Positions 31,339 to 40,181 of a DNA stretch of 64,000 nt are shown one piece after another. Every line of letters starts with the position of its first letter. The first letter of the stretch is position 1. The DNA lies in contig CBCXTT010000003.1 of assembly GCA_965178295.1 (NCBI GenBank), positions 242,392 through 306,391 of the forward strand, written 5' to 3'. Origin of the DNA: CBCXTT01 sp965178295. Its GTDB lineage: Bacteria; Pseudomonadota; Alphaproteobacteria; UBA7879. The notes under the pieces are model-generated. The model was not told the DNA's origin. It was given only the letters and a program-made list of their open reading frames with translations, and searched no databases. The position numbers and the translations under genes were made by a program.

Positions 31339-31773
31339 TCACGAAGATACAAGCGCGCGGAGCATCCACTGATATTTTGCATAAACAGAAAGCATGGGCA
31401 TGATCAGATCTGTCGTTACATCATCTTTATCCGCTGCTTTCAATACGCGTTCAGCATCCATTATTATTTTTTCCAAATCAGCAAGAAGTGCGTGATTCAT
31501 GGCATCAGCACGTAAGGCATGGTGATTTTCCTCAGAAAGCTTTTTCAGCTTTAAATATTCCTGCATTGTGAACGGGGCAGATCCACTGAGCGCAACAAGG
31601 CGTTCCGCCACATCATCAATGTGTGCCTGAACATCTTTATATATATCCTCATAAAATGCATGTAATGTTAGGAAATGTGGGCCACGAATATTCCAATGAA
31701 ACCCTTGTACTTTATGCCCAAAAATCTGCAGATCAGACAAAAGTATGGCTAAGTTTTCTGATTCTTTATTCAT
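31339..31773 (-). CDS. dps: Dps-family ferritin-like DNA-protection protein
   Basis: Twelve-subunit iron-storage and DNA-binding protein that protects against peroxide; 144 residues, slightly short. The Dps signature appears as GHKVQGFHWNIRGPHFLTLH followed by FYEDIYKDVQAHIDDVAERL: the His and Asp/Glu of the intersubunit ferroxidase site (about residues 20-50). A WMLRAL-type C-terminal helix is seen, but the basic N-terminal DNA-binding tail is short. ATG 31773 has an AAGGAG box. It sits just downstream of pntB on the same strand (24-base gap), so it may share the transhydrogenase transcript. Confidence 0.92.
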   Translation of the reverse strand: MNKESENLAILLSDLQIFGHKVQGFHWNIRGPHFLTLHAFYEDIYKDVQAHIDDVAERLVALSGSAPFTMQEYLKLKKLSEENHHALRADAMNHALLADLEKIIMDAERVLKAADKDDVTTDLIMPMLSVYAKYQWMLRALVSS

Positions 31774-31797
31774 AGAGACGCTCCTTTTAGTCGTTTT

Positions 31798-33201
31798 CTA
31801 GTTTATCAAATGTTTCACTATAGTCTCGCACATTTTTTTAGCATCACCAAATAGCATCATTGTATTATCTTTGAAAAATAACTCATTGTGCACGCCAGCA
31901 TAGCCTGGGGACAGGGACCGCTTGACAAACAAGACAGTCTCGGCCTTCTCCACGTCCACAATAGGCATGCCATAGATAGGGCTTTCCGGATCTGTTTTAG
32001 CCGCTGGGTTTGTGACGTCATTTGCACCAATTACAAAGGCAACAGCTGTCGAGCCAAAGTCACGGTTTATCTCCTCAAGTTCCAACACATCTTCATAAGG
32101 CACATTTGCCTCTGCAAGCAAAACATTCATGTGCCCCGGCATACGACCCGCCACAGGATGAATAGCTACGCGCACTTTTACGTCATCTTTTTTAAGGATA
32201 TCCATCATTTCACGCAAAGCATGTTGTGCTTGTGCAACAGCCATCCCATACCCTGGGACAATAATCACAGATCCTGCATTACGCATAATAAACGCAGCAT
32301 CCTCCGCACTCCCTGTTTTAACGGGTAAGCCCCCCGCATCTTCGATACTTGTTGAAGCGGCCACACTGGCATTCCCACCAAATCCTCCTAAAATAACGTT
32401 AAGAATCGAACGATTCATTCCTTTGCACATGATATAACTCAGGATTGCTCCTGAAGAGCCCACTAGGGCCCCAACAATAATGAGTAGATTATTAGATAGG
32501 GTAAAGCCAATGCCACAGGCTGCCCAGCCTGAATAGGAATTCAACATCGATACAATAACTGGCATATCTGCGCCACCAATAGGAAGAATGAGAAGCCCGC
32601 CTAAAAGAAAAGAAAGGACTGTCACGCTCCAGAGATATGTTATATCTCCCGATATAGAAAAAAGTGCACCCAGCCCAATAATCGCAATCCCCATTAAGAG
32701 ATTTATAAGACGTTGTCCAGTATATTGAAGCGGCTTACTAGAGATGATGCCCTGCAACTTACCAAAAGCCATTATAGATCCCGTACATGTTATTGCACCA
32801 ATTGATATGCCCAGTGTCATTTCCACTAAGGCGCTTGTATGAATGTCACCCACAACACCAATACCAAATGTTTCCGGTGCATAGAAGGCAGCGCCCGCCA
32901 CACAAACGGCGGCAAGCCCTACAAGAGAATGAAAGGCCGCCACAAGCTGCGGAAGCGACGTCATCTCAATCTTACGTGCAATAATTGCGCCAATTATCCC
33001 ACCAATAACTATTGCCGACACAATCCAATCATAATCCAGCGCGTTCCCACTAAACATGGTTGTTCCAACGGCAATCAGCATTCCCAACACGCCATACATA
33101 TTACCACGACGTGCCGAATCTGGAGAGGATAAGCTTTGCAATGATAAAATAAAAAAGAGTGAGGCCACAAGGTATAAAAAAGCTGAACAATCTGTATGCA
33201 C
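31798..33201 (-). CDS. pntB: NAD(P) transhydrogenase subunit beta
   Basis: Membrane and NADP-binding subunit of proton-translocating transhydrogenase, which uses the proton gradient to make NADPH from NADH; 467 residues. About nine membrane helices fill residues 1-270, and the soluble dIII domain follows with VPGYGMAVAQAQHALREM and HPVAGRMPGHMNVLLAEA, then GANDVTNPAA and KRSLSPGYAGVHNELF. The start is GTG 33201 with an AAGGAG box 7 bases upstream. Order pntAA-pntAB-pntB, the three-polypeptide form of alphaproteobacteria. Confidence 0.96.
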   Translation of the reverse strand: MHTDCSAFLYLVASLFFILSLQSLSSPDSARRGNMYGVLGMLIAVGTTMFSGNALDYDWIVSAIVIGGIIGAIIARKIEMTSLPQLVAAFHSLVGLAAVCVAGAAFYAPETFGIGVVGDIHTSALVEMTLGISIGAITCTGSIMAFGKLQGIISSKPLQYTGQRLINLLMGIAIIGLGALFSISGDITYLWSVTVLSFLLGGLLILPIGGADMPVIVSMLNSYSGWAACGIGFTLSNNLLIIVGALVGSSGAILSYIMCKGMNRSILNVILGGFGGNASVAASTSIEDAGGLPVKTGSAEDAAFIMRNAGSVIIVPGYGMAVAQAQHALREMMDILKKDDVKVRVAIHPVAGRMPGHMNVLLAEANVPYEDVLELEEINRDFGSTAVAFVIGANDVTNPAAKTDPESPIYGMPIVDVEKAETVLFVKRSLSPGYAGVHNELFFKDNTMMLFGDAKKMCETIVKHLIN

Positions 33202-33218
33202 TGGAAACTCCTTGAACG

Positions 33219-33494
33219 TTATTTTTTTCGAAACATGGCAAGCATACGCTGCGTTACCATAAACCCGCCAAATATGTTAATAGATGAGAGAGTGATAGCA
33301 ATAAAACCTAAATATTTTGAAACTTCTCCCCCATTTCCAGTAGCCAGAAGCGCGCCCAAGATAATAACACTTGAAATCGAATTTGTAACAGCCATGAGAG
33401 GTGAGTGCAATGCTGGTGTCACTTTCCAAACGACATAATACCCAACAAACACAGCCAGAACAAACACTGTGAGTCCCATCATAAAATTACTCAT
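33219..33494 (-). CDS. pntAB: NAD(P) transhydrogenase subunit alpha, membrane part
   Basis: The short membrane half of the alpha subunit (91 residues, three helices), separate from the NAD-binding half in this lineage. It has the first helix FMMGLTVFVLAVFVGYYVVW, the conserved PALHSPLMAVTNSISSVIILGA, and then LGFIAITLSSINIFGGFMV. ATG 33494 has an AAGGAAA box. It sits between pntAA and pntB with short gaps. Confidence 0.95.
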   Translation of the reverse strand: MSNFMMGLTVFVLAVFVGYYVVWKVTPALHSPLMAVTNSISSVIILGALLATGNGGEVSKYLGFIAITLSSINIFGGFMVTQRMLAMFRKK

Positions 33495-33554
33495 GATTTT
33501 TTCCTTTCGTAGCCATTACTGATGCGCCTGCACTGTCTGTGGAATGCGCCTCCT

Positions 33555-34694
33555 TTATTCCTTCGCACTTTGACGATTCAGCCCCTCATGAGTCCAGGTG
33601 GCCCCTGAAAGAATCTCGTCTTTAAAGTCTAAATTTAGGGCATTTGTTGAATTATTCGCCAGAAGTTGAAAAAGATTGTATACATTACGTGCAAAAAGTG
33701 TGCTTGCATCCGCCGGTAAACGGCTTGGCATGTTTGGATAGCCAATAATTTTTACATCATGGTGCACCACCACTTTTCCAAGTTGGCTCAATGCACAGTT
33801 CCCACCTTCTTCAATAGCCAAATCGACAATAACAGATCCTGGCGCCATATCCGCAACCATCTGTTGTGAAATCAGTTCAGGGGCAGGTTTTCCTGGGATG
33901 AGTGCTGTTGTAATCACAACATCCATGTCTTGAATGGTTTGATGCATCAATGAGGCCTGCTTTTTCTTGTATTCAGTATCCATTTCTTTTGCATACCCGC
34001 CAGCTGTCTCGTTATTCTCAACATCCCGCTCTACCGAAATAAAAGTTGCCCCCAGACTCTCAACTTGCTCTTTTGCTGCTGGGCGTACATCAAATGCAGA
34101 TACGATGCCGCCCAAGCGTCGTGCTGTTGCGATTGCTTGCAAACCGGCAACACCAGCTCCTACAATTAAAATTTTAGACGGCAAAATAGTGCCTGCAGCC
34201 GTCATCATCATCGGGAAAGCTCTGCCAAATTCCTGTGCTGCCTCTAACACAGCACGATAGCCTGCGAGATTGCTTTGGGAGGAAAGCGCATCCATAGACT
34301 GTGCGCGACTAATACGTGGAACGGATTCAAGAGCAATGGCTGTTACCCCTGCTTTCTGGTAAGCCGCAATATGATTTTTGGACACAAGTGGATTCAGAAA
34401 AGCAATCAGCACCTGCCTTTTTTTTAGAAGTACAACTTCGTCCACATCCCCCTCTCCTTTCATGAGAGGGGCTTGCACCTTAAGCACAATATCTACATCA
34501 AAAACATCACTATGATTGTTATAAATAGAGGCGCCGATCTCTTCATACATCGCATCACTAAATCCTGAGCGTGCTCCGGCATTGTGTTCGACACAAACTT
34601 TGTGGCCACCTTTAACAAGTCTGCCAACAGTTTCAGGAGAGGCCGACACACGTGCCTCAAAAGGTCTCAACTCTTTGGGAACACCTATTTTCAT
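33555..34694 (-). CDS. pntAA: NAD(P) transhydrogenase subunit alpha, NAD-binding part
   Basis: Soluble NAD(H)-binding dI domain of the transhydrogenase, homologous to alanine dehydrogenase; 379 residues. It starts MKIGVPKELRPFEARVSASP at ATG 34694; the longer frame would use TTG. It shows KVQAPL, PRISRAQSMDALSSQSNLAGY with the conserved Arg-x-x-Ser-Gln motif, the Rossmann loop VGAGVAGLQAIATARRLG, and TTALIPGKPAPELI. The C-terminal membrane helices are supplied by pntAB, so the length is right for the split form. Confidence 0.96.
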   Translation of the reverse strand: MKIGVPKELRPFEARVSASPETVGRLVKGGHKVCVEHNAGARSGFSDAMYEEIGASIYNNHSDVFDVDIVLKVQAPLMKGEGDVDEVVLLKKRQVLIAFLNPLVSKNHIAAYQKAGVTAIALESVPRISRAQSMDALSSQSNLAGYRAVLEAAQEFGRAFPMMMTAAGTILPSKILIVGAGVAGLQAIATARRLGGIVSAFDVRPAAKEQVESLGATFISVERDVENNETAGGYAKEMDTEYKKKQASLMHQTIQDMDVVITTALIPGKPAPELISQQMVADMAPGSVIVDLAIEEGGNCALSQLGKVVVHHDVKIIGYPNMPSRLPADASTLFARNVYNLFQLLANNSTNALNLDFKDEILSGATWTHEGLNRQSAKE

Positions 34695-34800
34695 GTGCTT
34701 TTTCTCTTTCAAAAAACGGTATTAACGTTAGATTTTTTACTGTATTTACATGCATCATGAATTGATCCACTCGAAAATGCAACCTCTTTTCAAACGAGCA

Positions 34801-35424
34801 TTATTTTTCTACGGCACCTTTGTAAGGAGGTGTCAAAATGCCGGCAGAGATAACCATTTTTAACCCCTCCTCGATAGACATATCAAGGCGCACGATATCT
34901 TGTGTCGGAAGAAATAGAAGAAAGCCAGACGTGGGATTTGGTGTTGTTGGCACAAACACATTAATCATGTTACTGTTTGTTTTTTCTTGCACTTCTTCCC
35001 GGGTTGGTCCCGTAACAAAACATAGAGACCAAAGACCCTGACGTGGGTACTCAATTAAACCCACTTCACGAAAGGACATTGCATCGCTACTCACAACGGT
35101 TTCCATAATTTGCTTTGTGCCACTGTAGATACTGCGGGCAACCGGCACACGATCTAAAATACGTTCCCCCATACCCACAAACCAATGCCCAATAAAACCA
35201 CGCGTAAGCGCGCCAATGACAATTAACAATACAACAAGAATCGCAATGCCCAATCCCGGTATTGCAAACGGAAAGTCATCCATAGACCACAGGGATTTTG
35301 GAAATAAAGATACGACTGCCTGATCAATGCTGCCTGCGATCCACTGCACAACGTACAGCGTAATCGTAATAGGTGTGCCGACCAAAAGACCGGAAAAAAA
35401 ATACGCTCTAAGTTTTGCAATCAT
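34801..35424 (-). CDS. DUF502 family membrane protein
   Basis: A 207-residue protein with two N-terminal membrane segments (FFSGLLVGTPITITLYVVQWI and a second, GLGIAILVVLLIVIGALTRG) and a soluble tail with VPVARSIYSGTKQIMETV, VGLIEYPRQGLWSLCFVTG, and VFVPTTPNPTSGFLLFLPTQDI. These are the hallmarks of the widespread DUF502 family, common in alphaproteobacteria and plants (LIKE COV). Its function is not established; in plants the relatives affect vascular patterning and trafficking. ATG 35424 is the only good start. It follows the S9 peptidase gene by 38 bases. Confidence 0.9.
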   Translation of the reverse strand: MIAKLRAYFFSGLLVGTPITITLYVVQWIAGSIDQAVVSLFPKSLWSMDDFPFAIPGLGIAILVVLLIVIGALTRGFIGHWFVGMGERILDRVPVARSIYSGTKQIMETVVSSDAMSFREVGLIEYPRQGLWSLCFVTGPTREEVQEKTNSNMINVFVPTTPNPTSGFLLFLPTQDIVRLDMSIEEGLKMVISAGILTPPYKGAVEK

Positions 35425-35462
35425 TTTTATTATCTCCTAGAAACGTTTCTACATATATCGTT

Positions 35463-37466
35463 TTATGAGGACTGCTGCCTAACCAGACCTTCAAGTGCGC
35501 CAGATATAAGCTGCACCGAGCTTTTTTTAAAATCATCTCCTGCAGGCAAAAAACGTCCTCCCAAATTTTCTGCCAGAAACTGCTCTGCTGCAGCCCAAAA
35601 AGAAATTCTATTCTGCGGACGTACAAATCCATGGCCTTCATCTGGATAAAGCAAATAAGTAACAGGGATGCCCTGTTCTTGCATCGCATGCACTATTTGA
35701 TCAGATTCTGATTTTTTAACACGCGGGTCATTTGCTCCTTGCGCCACCATTAGCGGGCGCATAATCTCTTTCACATTGTGAATAGGCGATCGCACATGCA
35801 ATCGCTCCTTTTTGTCTGGTGCATCCAATGATGCGCCCCAGATACGATGGGAAGATGCTGCTAACTCTGATGTCCAATATGGGACAATGTTTTCAATTAA
35901 TGTGTCTAAATTAGACGGCCCTACAATATCTATGCCGCATACAAAATCTTTTGGATTTTTTGTAAGAGCCACCAAGACTTCATACCCTCCATAGCTACCG
36001 CCTAAAATAGCAATCTGATCTTGTGAGGTGATTTTATTTTCAATAGCCCACTTGACTGAATCTAATATATCGTGGTGCATTTCCTGGCTCCAGGCACCAT
36101 GGGATATGCGCACAAAACGTTTTCCAAAGCCTGTTGATCCACGAAAGTTGACAGATAAAACAGCATATCCTCTGTTTGCCATCCACTGGTGGTACGGATT
36201 CAATCCCCAAGAATCTCTATGCCAAGGTCCACCATGCACCATCACAACCAGAGGGACAAGAGTTTTTGGCCGCCCTTTTCCATCAGGATCTGCCCATTTG
36301 GGTAGCGTTAAATACCCAACCATTTCAAGCCCATCTCTGGCTTTGATAAGGATAGGATGCATGGGTACCAATGGTGCGTTATCAAGAACGGGCTTTTCAG
36401 CCAGCAAAAACGTAAGGTCTTTTGTTTGTCTATCATATAAATAGTAATGTGCACTATGTTGGTCACCGTGCAAAGCGACAACCCATTTATCATAAGCAAG
36501 TGTCCACGAAACCAACTCGATATGAGCGTTAGATTCTTGTGTTGCGATATGCTTAATATCGGAAGCAAATTCTTCATTCAAAAAAATCCAACCTGTTTTT
36601 GAATAATTGTATTGTGCCGCAAATGGTACACCAGTTTTAGGCAGGCTACAGACTGTTTCTATATCAGCGTTTGGATGGCAGGCAAGCTCCTTTCTCATCC
36701 CCGTTTTCATATTAATTTCAACCAGTGCCCCCGTATCACCTTGTCGGCTATCGATCCAATAAGATTTTTTATCCATAACATTAAGGGGTGCAACAACCAT
36801 GGCATCTTCACTCTCAAGCGGGGCAATTACAAATGGCACCCACTCATTCCCTTCTTTTTTATCATACACAACATCTCCATTATCTGCATACCGCTTCCCT
36901 AAACGCGGCATCAAATCATCATCAAAGATGATGTTGGAGTATCGGTTGTTGTCAAATAATTTTTTCATTTCTCCAGAGGTAATATTTAATAAATATGGAT
37001 CATGAAATCGTGGATCCCGATTGTTCATCGATATAATAATGTGCTCAGGTTTTTTATAGCTCCCTTTTAAAATCTGGACATGCACACCCTCTTTTTTTGT
37101 GATGTTGGCCGCTCTCCCCGTTTTGACATCCACTTTAAACACGTTCCAATTTTCATCCCCATCTTTATCCTGAACATATAAAATATGTGTATTGTCATAG
37201 GCCCAGTTATGCGCACAAATACCACGCCCTTTATCAGCAGTAATGGGATGAAAGTATGCTCCATCAATAGCACGCACCCAAATATTTAACACACCATTAT
37301 GGGGTGCTAAATAGCTGACATATTGCCCATCTGGACTGAGGCGCACTTGAGTATGCTCAGGATCTCCAAAAAGTATATCTCGTGAAATCATTGGAACATC
37401 TTGCATGACTATACTCTCCTTGCAGCTAGCTAAAAATAAACAAAAAATTATTAATACGCATTGCAT
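35463..37466 (-). CDS. S9-type (prolyl oligopeptidase/acylaminoacyl peptidase) serine peptidase, probable lipoprotein
   Basis: A 667-residue peptidase of the prolyl-oligopeptidase superfamily. The N-terminus MQCVLIIFCLFLASCKES is a lipoprotein signal peptide with lipobox LASC, predicting lipidation at Cys15. The middle is a beta-propeller-like region with repeated blades (for example RLSPDGQYVSYLAP and NWAYDNTHILYVQD). The C-terminal hydrolase domain starts near residue 390: VPLVVMVHGGPWHRD (oxyanion region), catalytic Ser in GGSYGGYE (about 489-495), Asp in GANDPRV (about 578), and His in DEGHGF (about 610). The triad is complete. Its start overlaps the tpiA stop by 16 bases. It probably degrades peptides in the periplasm; substrate unknown. 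Confidence 0.92.
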   Translation of the reverse strand: MQCVLIIFCLFLASCKESIVMQDVPMISRDILFGDPEHTQVRLSPDGQYVSYLAPHNGVLNIWVRAIDGAYFHPITADKGRGICAHNWAYDNTHILYVQDKDGDENWNVFKVDVKTGRAANITKKEGVHVQILKGSYKKPEHIIISMNNRDPRFHDPYLLNITSGEMKKLFDNNRYSNIIFDDDLMPRLGKRYADNGDVVYDKKEGNEWVPFVIAPLESEDAMVVAPLNVMDKKSYWIDSRQGDTGALVEINMKTGMRKELACHPNADIETVCSLPKTGVPFAAQYNYSKTGWIFLNEEFASDIKHIATQESNAHIELVSWTLAYDKWVVALHGDQHSAHYYLYDRQTKDLTFLLAEKPVLDNAPLVPMHPILIKARDGLEMVGYLTLPKWADPDGKGRPKTLVPLVVMVHGGPWHRDSWGLNPYHQWMANRGYAVLSVNFRGSTGFGKRFVRISHGAWSQEMHHDILDSVKWAIENKITSQDQIAILGGSYGGYEVLVALTKNPKDFVCGIDIVGPSNLDTLIENIVPYWTSELAASSHRIWGASLDAPDKKERLHVRSPIHNVKEIMRPLMVAQGANDPRVKKSESDQIVHAMQEQGIPVTYLLYPDEGHGFVRPQNRISFWAAAEQFLAENLGGRFLPAGDDFKKSSVQLISGALEGLVRQQSS

Positions 37467-38203
37467 ACAGTTCCCCCCGAAAGCGAGGCTACAATATGCA
37501 GAAAATCTTGACGTTTAAAAGACGCACCCCCTACTAACACACCATCCACTGAGGGGATGCGAGCTATTATCTCTATGTTGTCGCCATGCACAGATCCGCC
37601 ATATAAAACGGATGTCTCCGTGGGAATATCGGACTTTAAATATGTAATCATTTGCCCAATTTCGTGCGCATCCGGCAACTGGCCCGTACCGATTGACCAA
37701 ACCGGTTCATACGCCAGCATAAAGCTTTTTAAATCTTTTGTGCTGCCCATGACTTGTTCTGAGACTATATCGTATACGTTATTCTTTTCCCGTGCCTCAA
37801 GGCTTTCTCCGATGCAAATGATGGGTATAAGGCCTGCGCTCAGAGCTCTTTTTCCCTTTTCATGAATCATATCATTAGATTCATGAAAATGTTGTCGACG
37901 CTCAGAGTGCCCTAGAATGACATAGCGACACCCGGCCCTGCGCAACATTTCTGCGCTCACCTCTCCTGTGTGTGCTCCATCGTGCCAAGGAGCACAGTTT
38001 TGCGCACCCAAAGAAAAAAGAGCTGGAGACATCATAGACAACTCACGCAAAAGAAGCATTGGAGGGCAGACAACAATATCAATTTTTTTGAGGTCATTAC
38101 AGGATAGAACTTGAAGGTCTTGGGTCATATTTTTGACATACTGCACACCCGTGTTATCTCCATGATTCATCTTCCAATTTGCAACAATGTATCTTTTTCT
38201 CAT
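37451..38203 (-). CDS. tpiA: Triosephosphate isomerase
   Basis: Interconverts dihydroxyacetone phosphate and glyceraldehyde 3-phosphate; 250 residues. Catalytic residues are all visible: Lys in ANWKMNHG (residues 8-13), His in VILGHSERRQHF, Glu in LAYEPVWSIGTG (about 167), and the phosphate loop GGSVHGDN with GVLVGGASF near the end. ATG 38203 is the family start. Divergent from the PpiD-like gene. Presence of TpiA shows at least part of glycolysis/gluconeogenesis is kept. Confidence 0.98.
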   Translation of the reverse strand: MRKRYIVANWKMNHGDNTGVQYVKNMTQDLQVLSCNDLKKIDIVVCPPMLLLRELSMMSPALFSLGAQNCAPWHDGAHTGEVSAEMLRRAGCRYVILGHSERRQHFHESNDMIHEKGKRALSAGLIPIICIGESLEAREKNNVYDIVSEQVMGSTKDLKSFMLAYEPVWSIGTGQLPDAHEIGQMITYLKSDIPTETSVLYGGSVHGDNIEIIARIPSVDGVLVGGASFKRQDFLHIVASLSGGTVCNAY

Positions 38204-38297
38204 AGCATCCCAGCATGTAATGTGTTATGAATTTAGGCATGTAGTTACTTTGACTGTTATAGCAAAGGCTCAACAAAATGTGAAGGTTTGATTGGCA

Positions 38298-40142
38298 ATG
38301 GTTTTTAAAGATTTGCGTGGCAAAGCATCGGATTGGTTTGTAAAAATTCTCTTAAGTTTAATTATTCTCAGTTTTACACTATGGGGTGTTCCAGAGTTTT
38401 TGCGCGGCTATGCATCGGGCAGCACGGTCGCAAAAGCAGGGCCCGTAGATATTTCAAAAAGCTACATTCAAGAGCGTATAAAAAATGTTTTAGAGCGCTT
38501 TCAAGAGAACGTAACAATAGAAAAAGCTGTTGCACTAGGTTTGCACAAGCATGTCTTGAATAGCATTATTACAGAAATTCTAATTGATCTTGAAATTCAA
38601 GACTTAAAGCTTGTATCAAGCGATCAAAGTCTTCTCTTCCAAGCGCAGCACGATGCCACATTCCAAGATGAAAATGGTCGCTTTTCTTCCGAGAAGCTCG
38701 AGTCTATTGTGAGAACTGCCGGTCTATCTGAAAAGCAATTTTTAAGCCAGATACGTAGCCGGCTCCTCCAGCAACAGCTTGCTGTTGCTGTAAGCGCCCA
38801 AACATATATACCTGCGCAACTTTTGAGCCAAATCATGCATGCCATGCATCAAAAAAGAGATATTGACATTGTGCTGATTTCTTCTAACGATTTTCCCCTT
38901 CCCACTACCGCTTCTGACGAAGAACTAAAAGTCTTTTATGATACCCATAAGAAAGAATTTGAAACACCCGAACTGCGGCGCTCCACAATCATCAGCATCA
39001 CACCAGATGCACTTGTGAGAGATAATGACGTATCTGATCAACAGTTGCGGTATACTTATGAGACAAACAGAGAGTATTTTAGCACACCGGAAACACGTGA
39101 GATTTTGGTTGCTTCTTTAAAAGAGGACAAAGAACTGAATGACCTCAAGCAAGCAGTAAAGTCAAAAAAATACGGAAAGCATTTTCAGAACTTTGGCCAC
39201 GTTCCCCAGGGCGTTCTGAAAGAGGAAATTGACTCCGTTGCTTTTGGTCTCAAACAAGACACTTTATCACAAATAATAGATACATCTGAAGGCAAACGCA
39301 TTATTCTAATCACAGATATTCGCCCCACAACAGTGGAGCTCTTACAAGCTGTTAGGCCTCAAGTTCTGAAGCGTGCAAAAAGAGATCTGGCACAAGAAAA
39401 AATGCTCGCTCTATCTAGTGAAATCGATGACAAGATTTCTAGCGGTTCAATATTAGAAGAGATTGCAAACGAATATGATTTCATGCTAATACGCACTAAT
39501 GCCATTGATCGTACTGGCCAATCTGCAGAAAGTGAAGGCACTAACAACCTGTCTGAAGATATCTTGAACACAATCTTTTCCCAAGAAGAAAAAGTGGATG
39601 GTATATTTCAAGAAACAAACGACGGAACCACGTATTTAGTCCGTGTGGATGAAATTATATCCCCGTCCATCCCAAGTTTTCAGACCATACAAAGCAATGT
39701 AGAACAAGCCTATAAGGCCAAAGCACGCCAGGAAGCAGCGTTATACACTGCTCAAAATATTCAGAAAAGCCTCAAATCTGGTGCATCCTCCATACAGACA
39801 ATAGTGAACATGCACACAGCAGCAACTCAGAAGTCATTCAATAATGTGACACGAGCCGAATTAGCTGAAAAAACACCGCTACCAGGTGCCTTCATCTCTA
39901 AAATATATAATGCACCTCCAGGTGAAAGTCTCATTGATGCAAATGATGACACTGCAATTGTAGCTGTGACGCGTTCTATTGCTTCAGAGGAATCAACACA
40001 TAACGCCAACGATACCGCTGAGATTAGAGCGTTAATTGAAAACACTCTTACCCAAGACCTTGAAAGTTCTTTTGTAAACACTCTCAAGGAAAAGTTTGGA
40101 GTGAGCGTTGATGAAGAACGTCTGGAACAACTAGCAGAATAA
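38298..40142 (+). CDS. ppiD: SurA/PpiD-like periplasmic chaperone (peptidyl-prolyl isomerase family)
   Basis: Membrane-anchored periplasmic folding factor; 614 residues. The N-terminal VFKDLRGKASDWFVKILLSL and the following hydrophobic helix (LIILSFTLWGVPEFL, with the conserved F-x-xWGV) match alphaproteobacterial PpiD. A SurA_N-like chaperone domain spans about 35-190, and a weakly conserved parvulin domain about 215-350. The parvulin part lacks a clear active-site His/Cys pattern, so it may have no isomerase activity, as in E. coli PpiD. The start is ATG 38298; a TTG at 38292 has better spacing to the GAAGG box and would add two residues. It converges on the kinase-like gene after a 39-base gap with no hairpin. 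Confidence 0.85.
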   Translation: MVFKDLRGKASDWFVKILLSLIILSFTLWGVPEFLRGYASGSTVAKAGPVDISKSYIQERIKNVLERFQENVTIEKAVALGLHKHVLNSIITEILIDLEIQDLKLVSSDQSLLFQAQHDATFQDENGRFSSEKLESIVRTAGLSEKQFLSQIRSRLLQQQLAVAVSAQTYIPAQLLSQIMHAMHQKRDIDIVLISSNDFPLPTTASDEELKVFYDTHKKEFETPELRRSTIISITPDALVRDNDVSDQQLRYTYETNREYFSTPETREILVASLKEDKELNDLKQAVKSKKYGKHFQNFGHVPQGVLKEEIDSVAFGLKQDTLSQIIDTSEGKRIILITDIRPTTVELLQAVRPQVLKRAKRDLAQEKMLALSSEIDDKISSGSILEEIANEYDFMLIRTNAIDRTGQSAESEGTNNLSEDILNTIFSQEEKVDGIFQETNDGTTYLVRVDEIISPSIPSFQTIQSNVEQAYKAKARQEAALYTAQNIQKSLKSGASSIQTIVNMHTAATQKSFNNVTRAELAEKTPLPGAFISKIYNAPPGESLIDANDDTAIVAVTRSIASEESTHNANDTAEIRALIENTLTQDLESSFVNTLKEKFGVSVDEERLEQLAE

Positions 40143-40181
40143 GATAATTTTTGGGCATCTGCGCTCACATATGCTGTTGCA

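Noticed and set aside
34694..34712. Upstream TTG start for pntAA
   Set aside because: The ATG at 34694 gives the conserved family N-terminus; the TTG has no ribosome-binding site.
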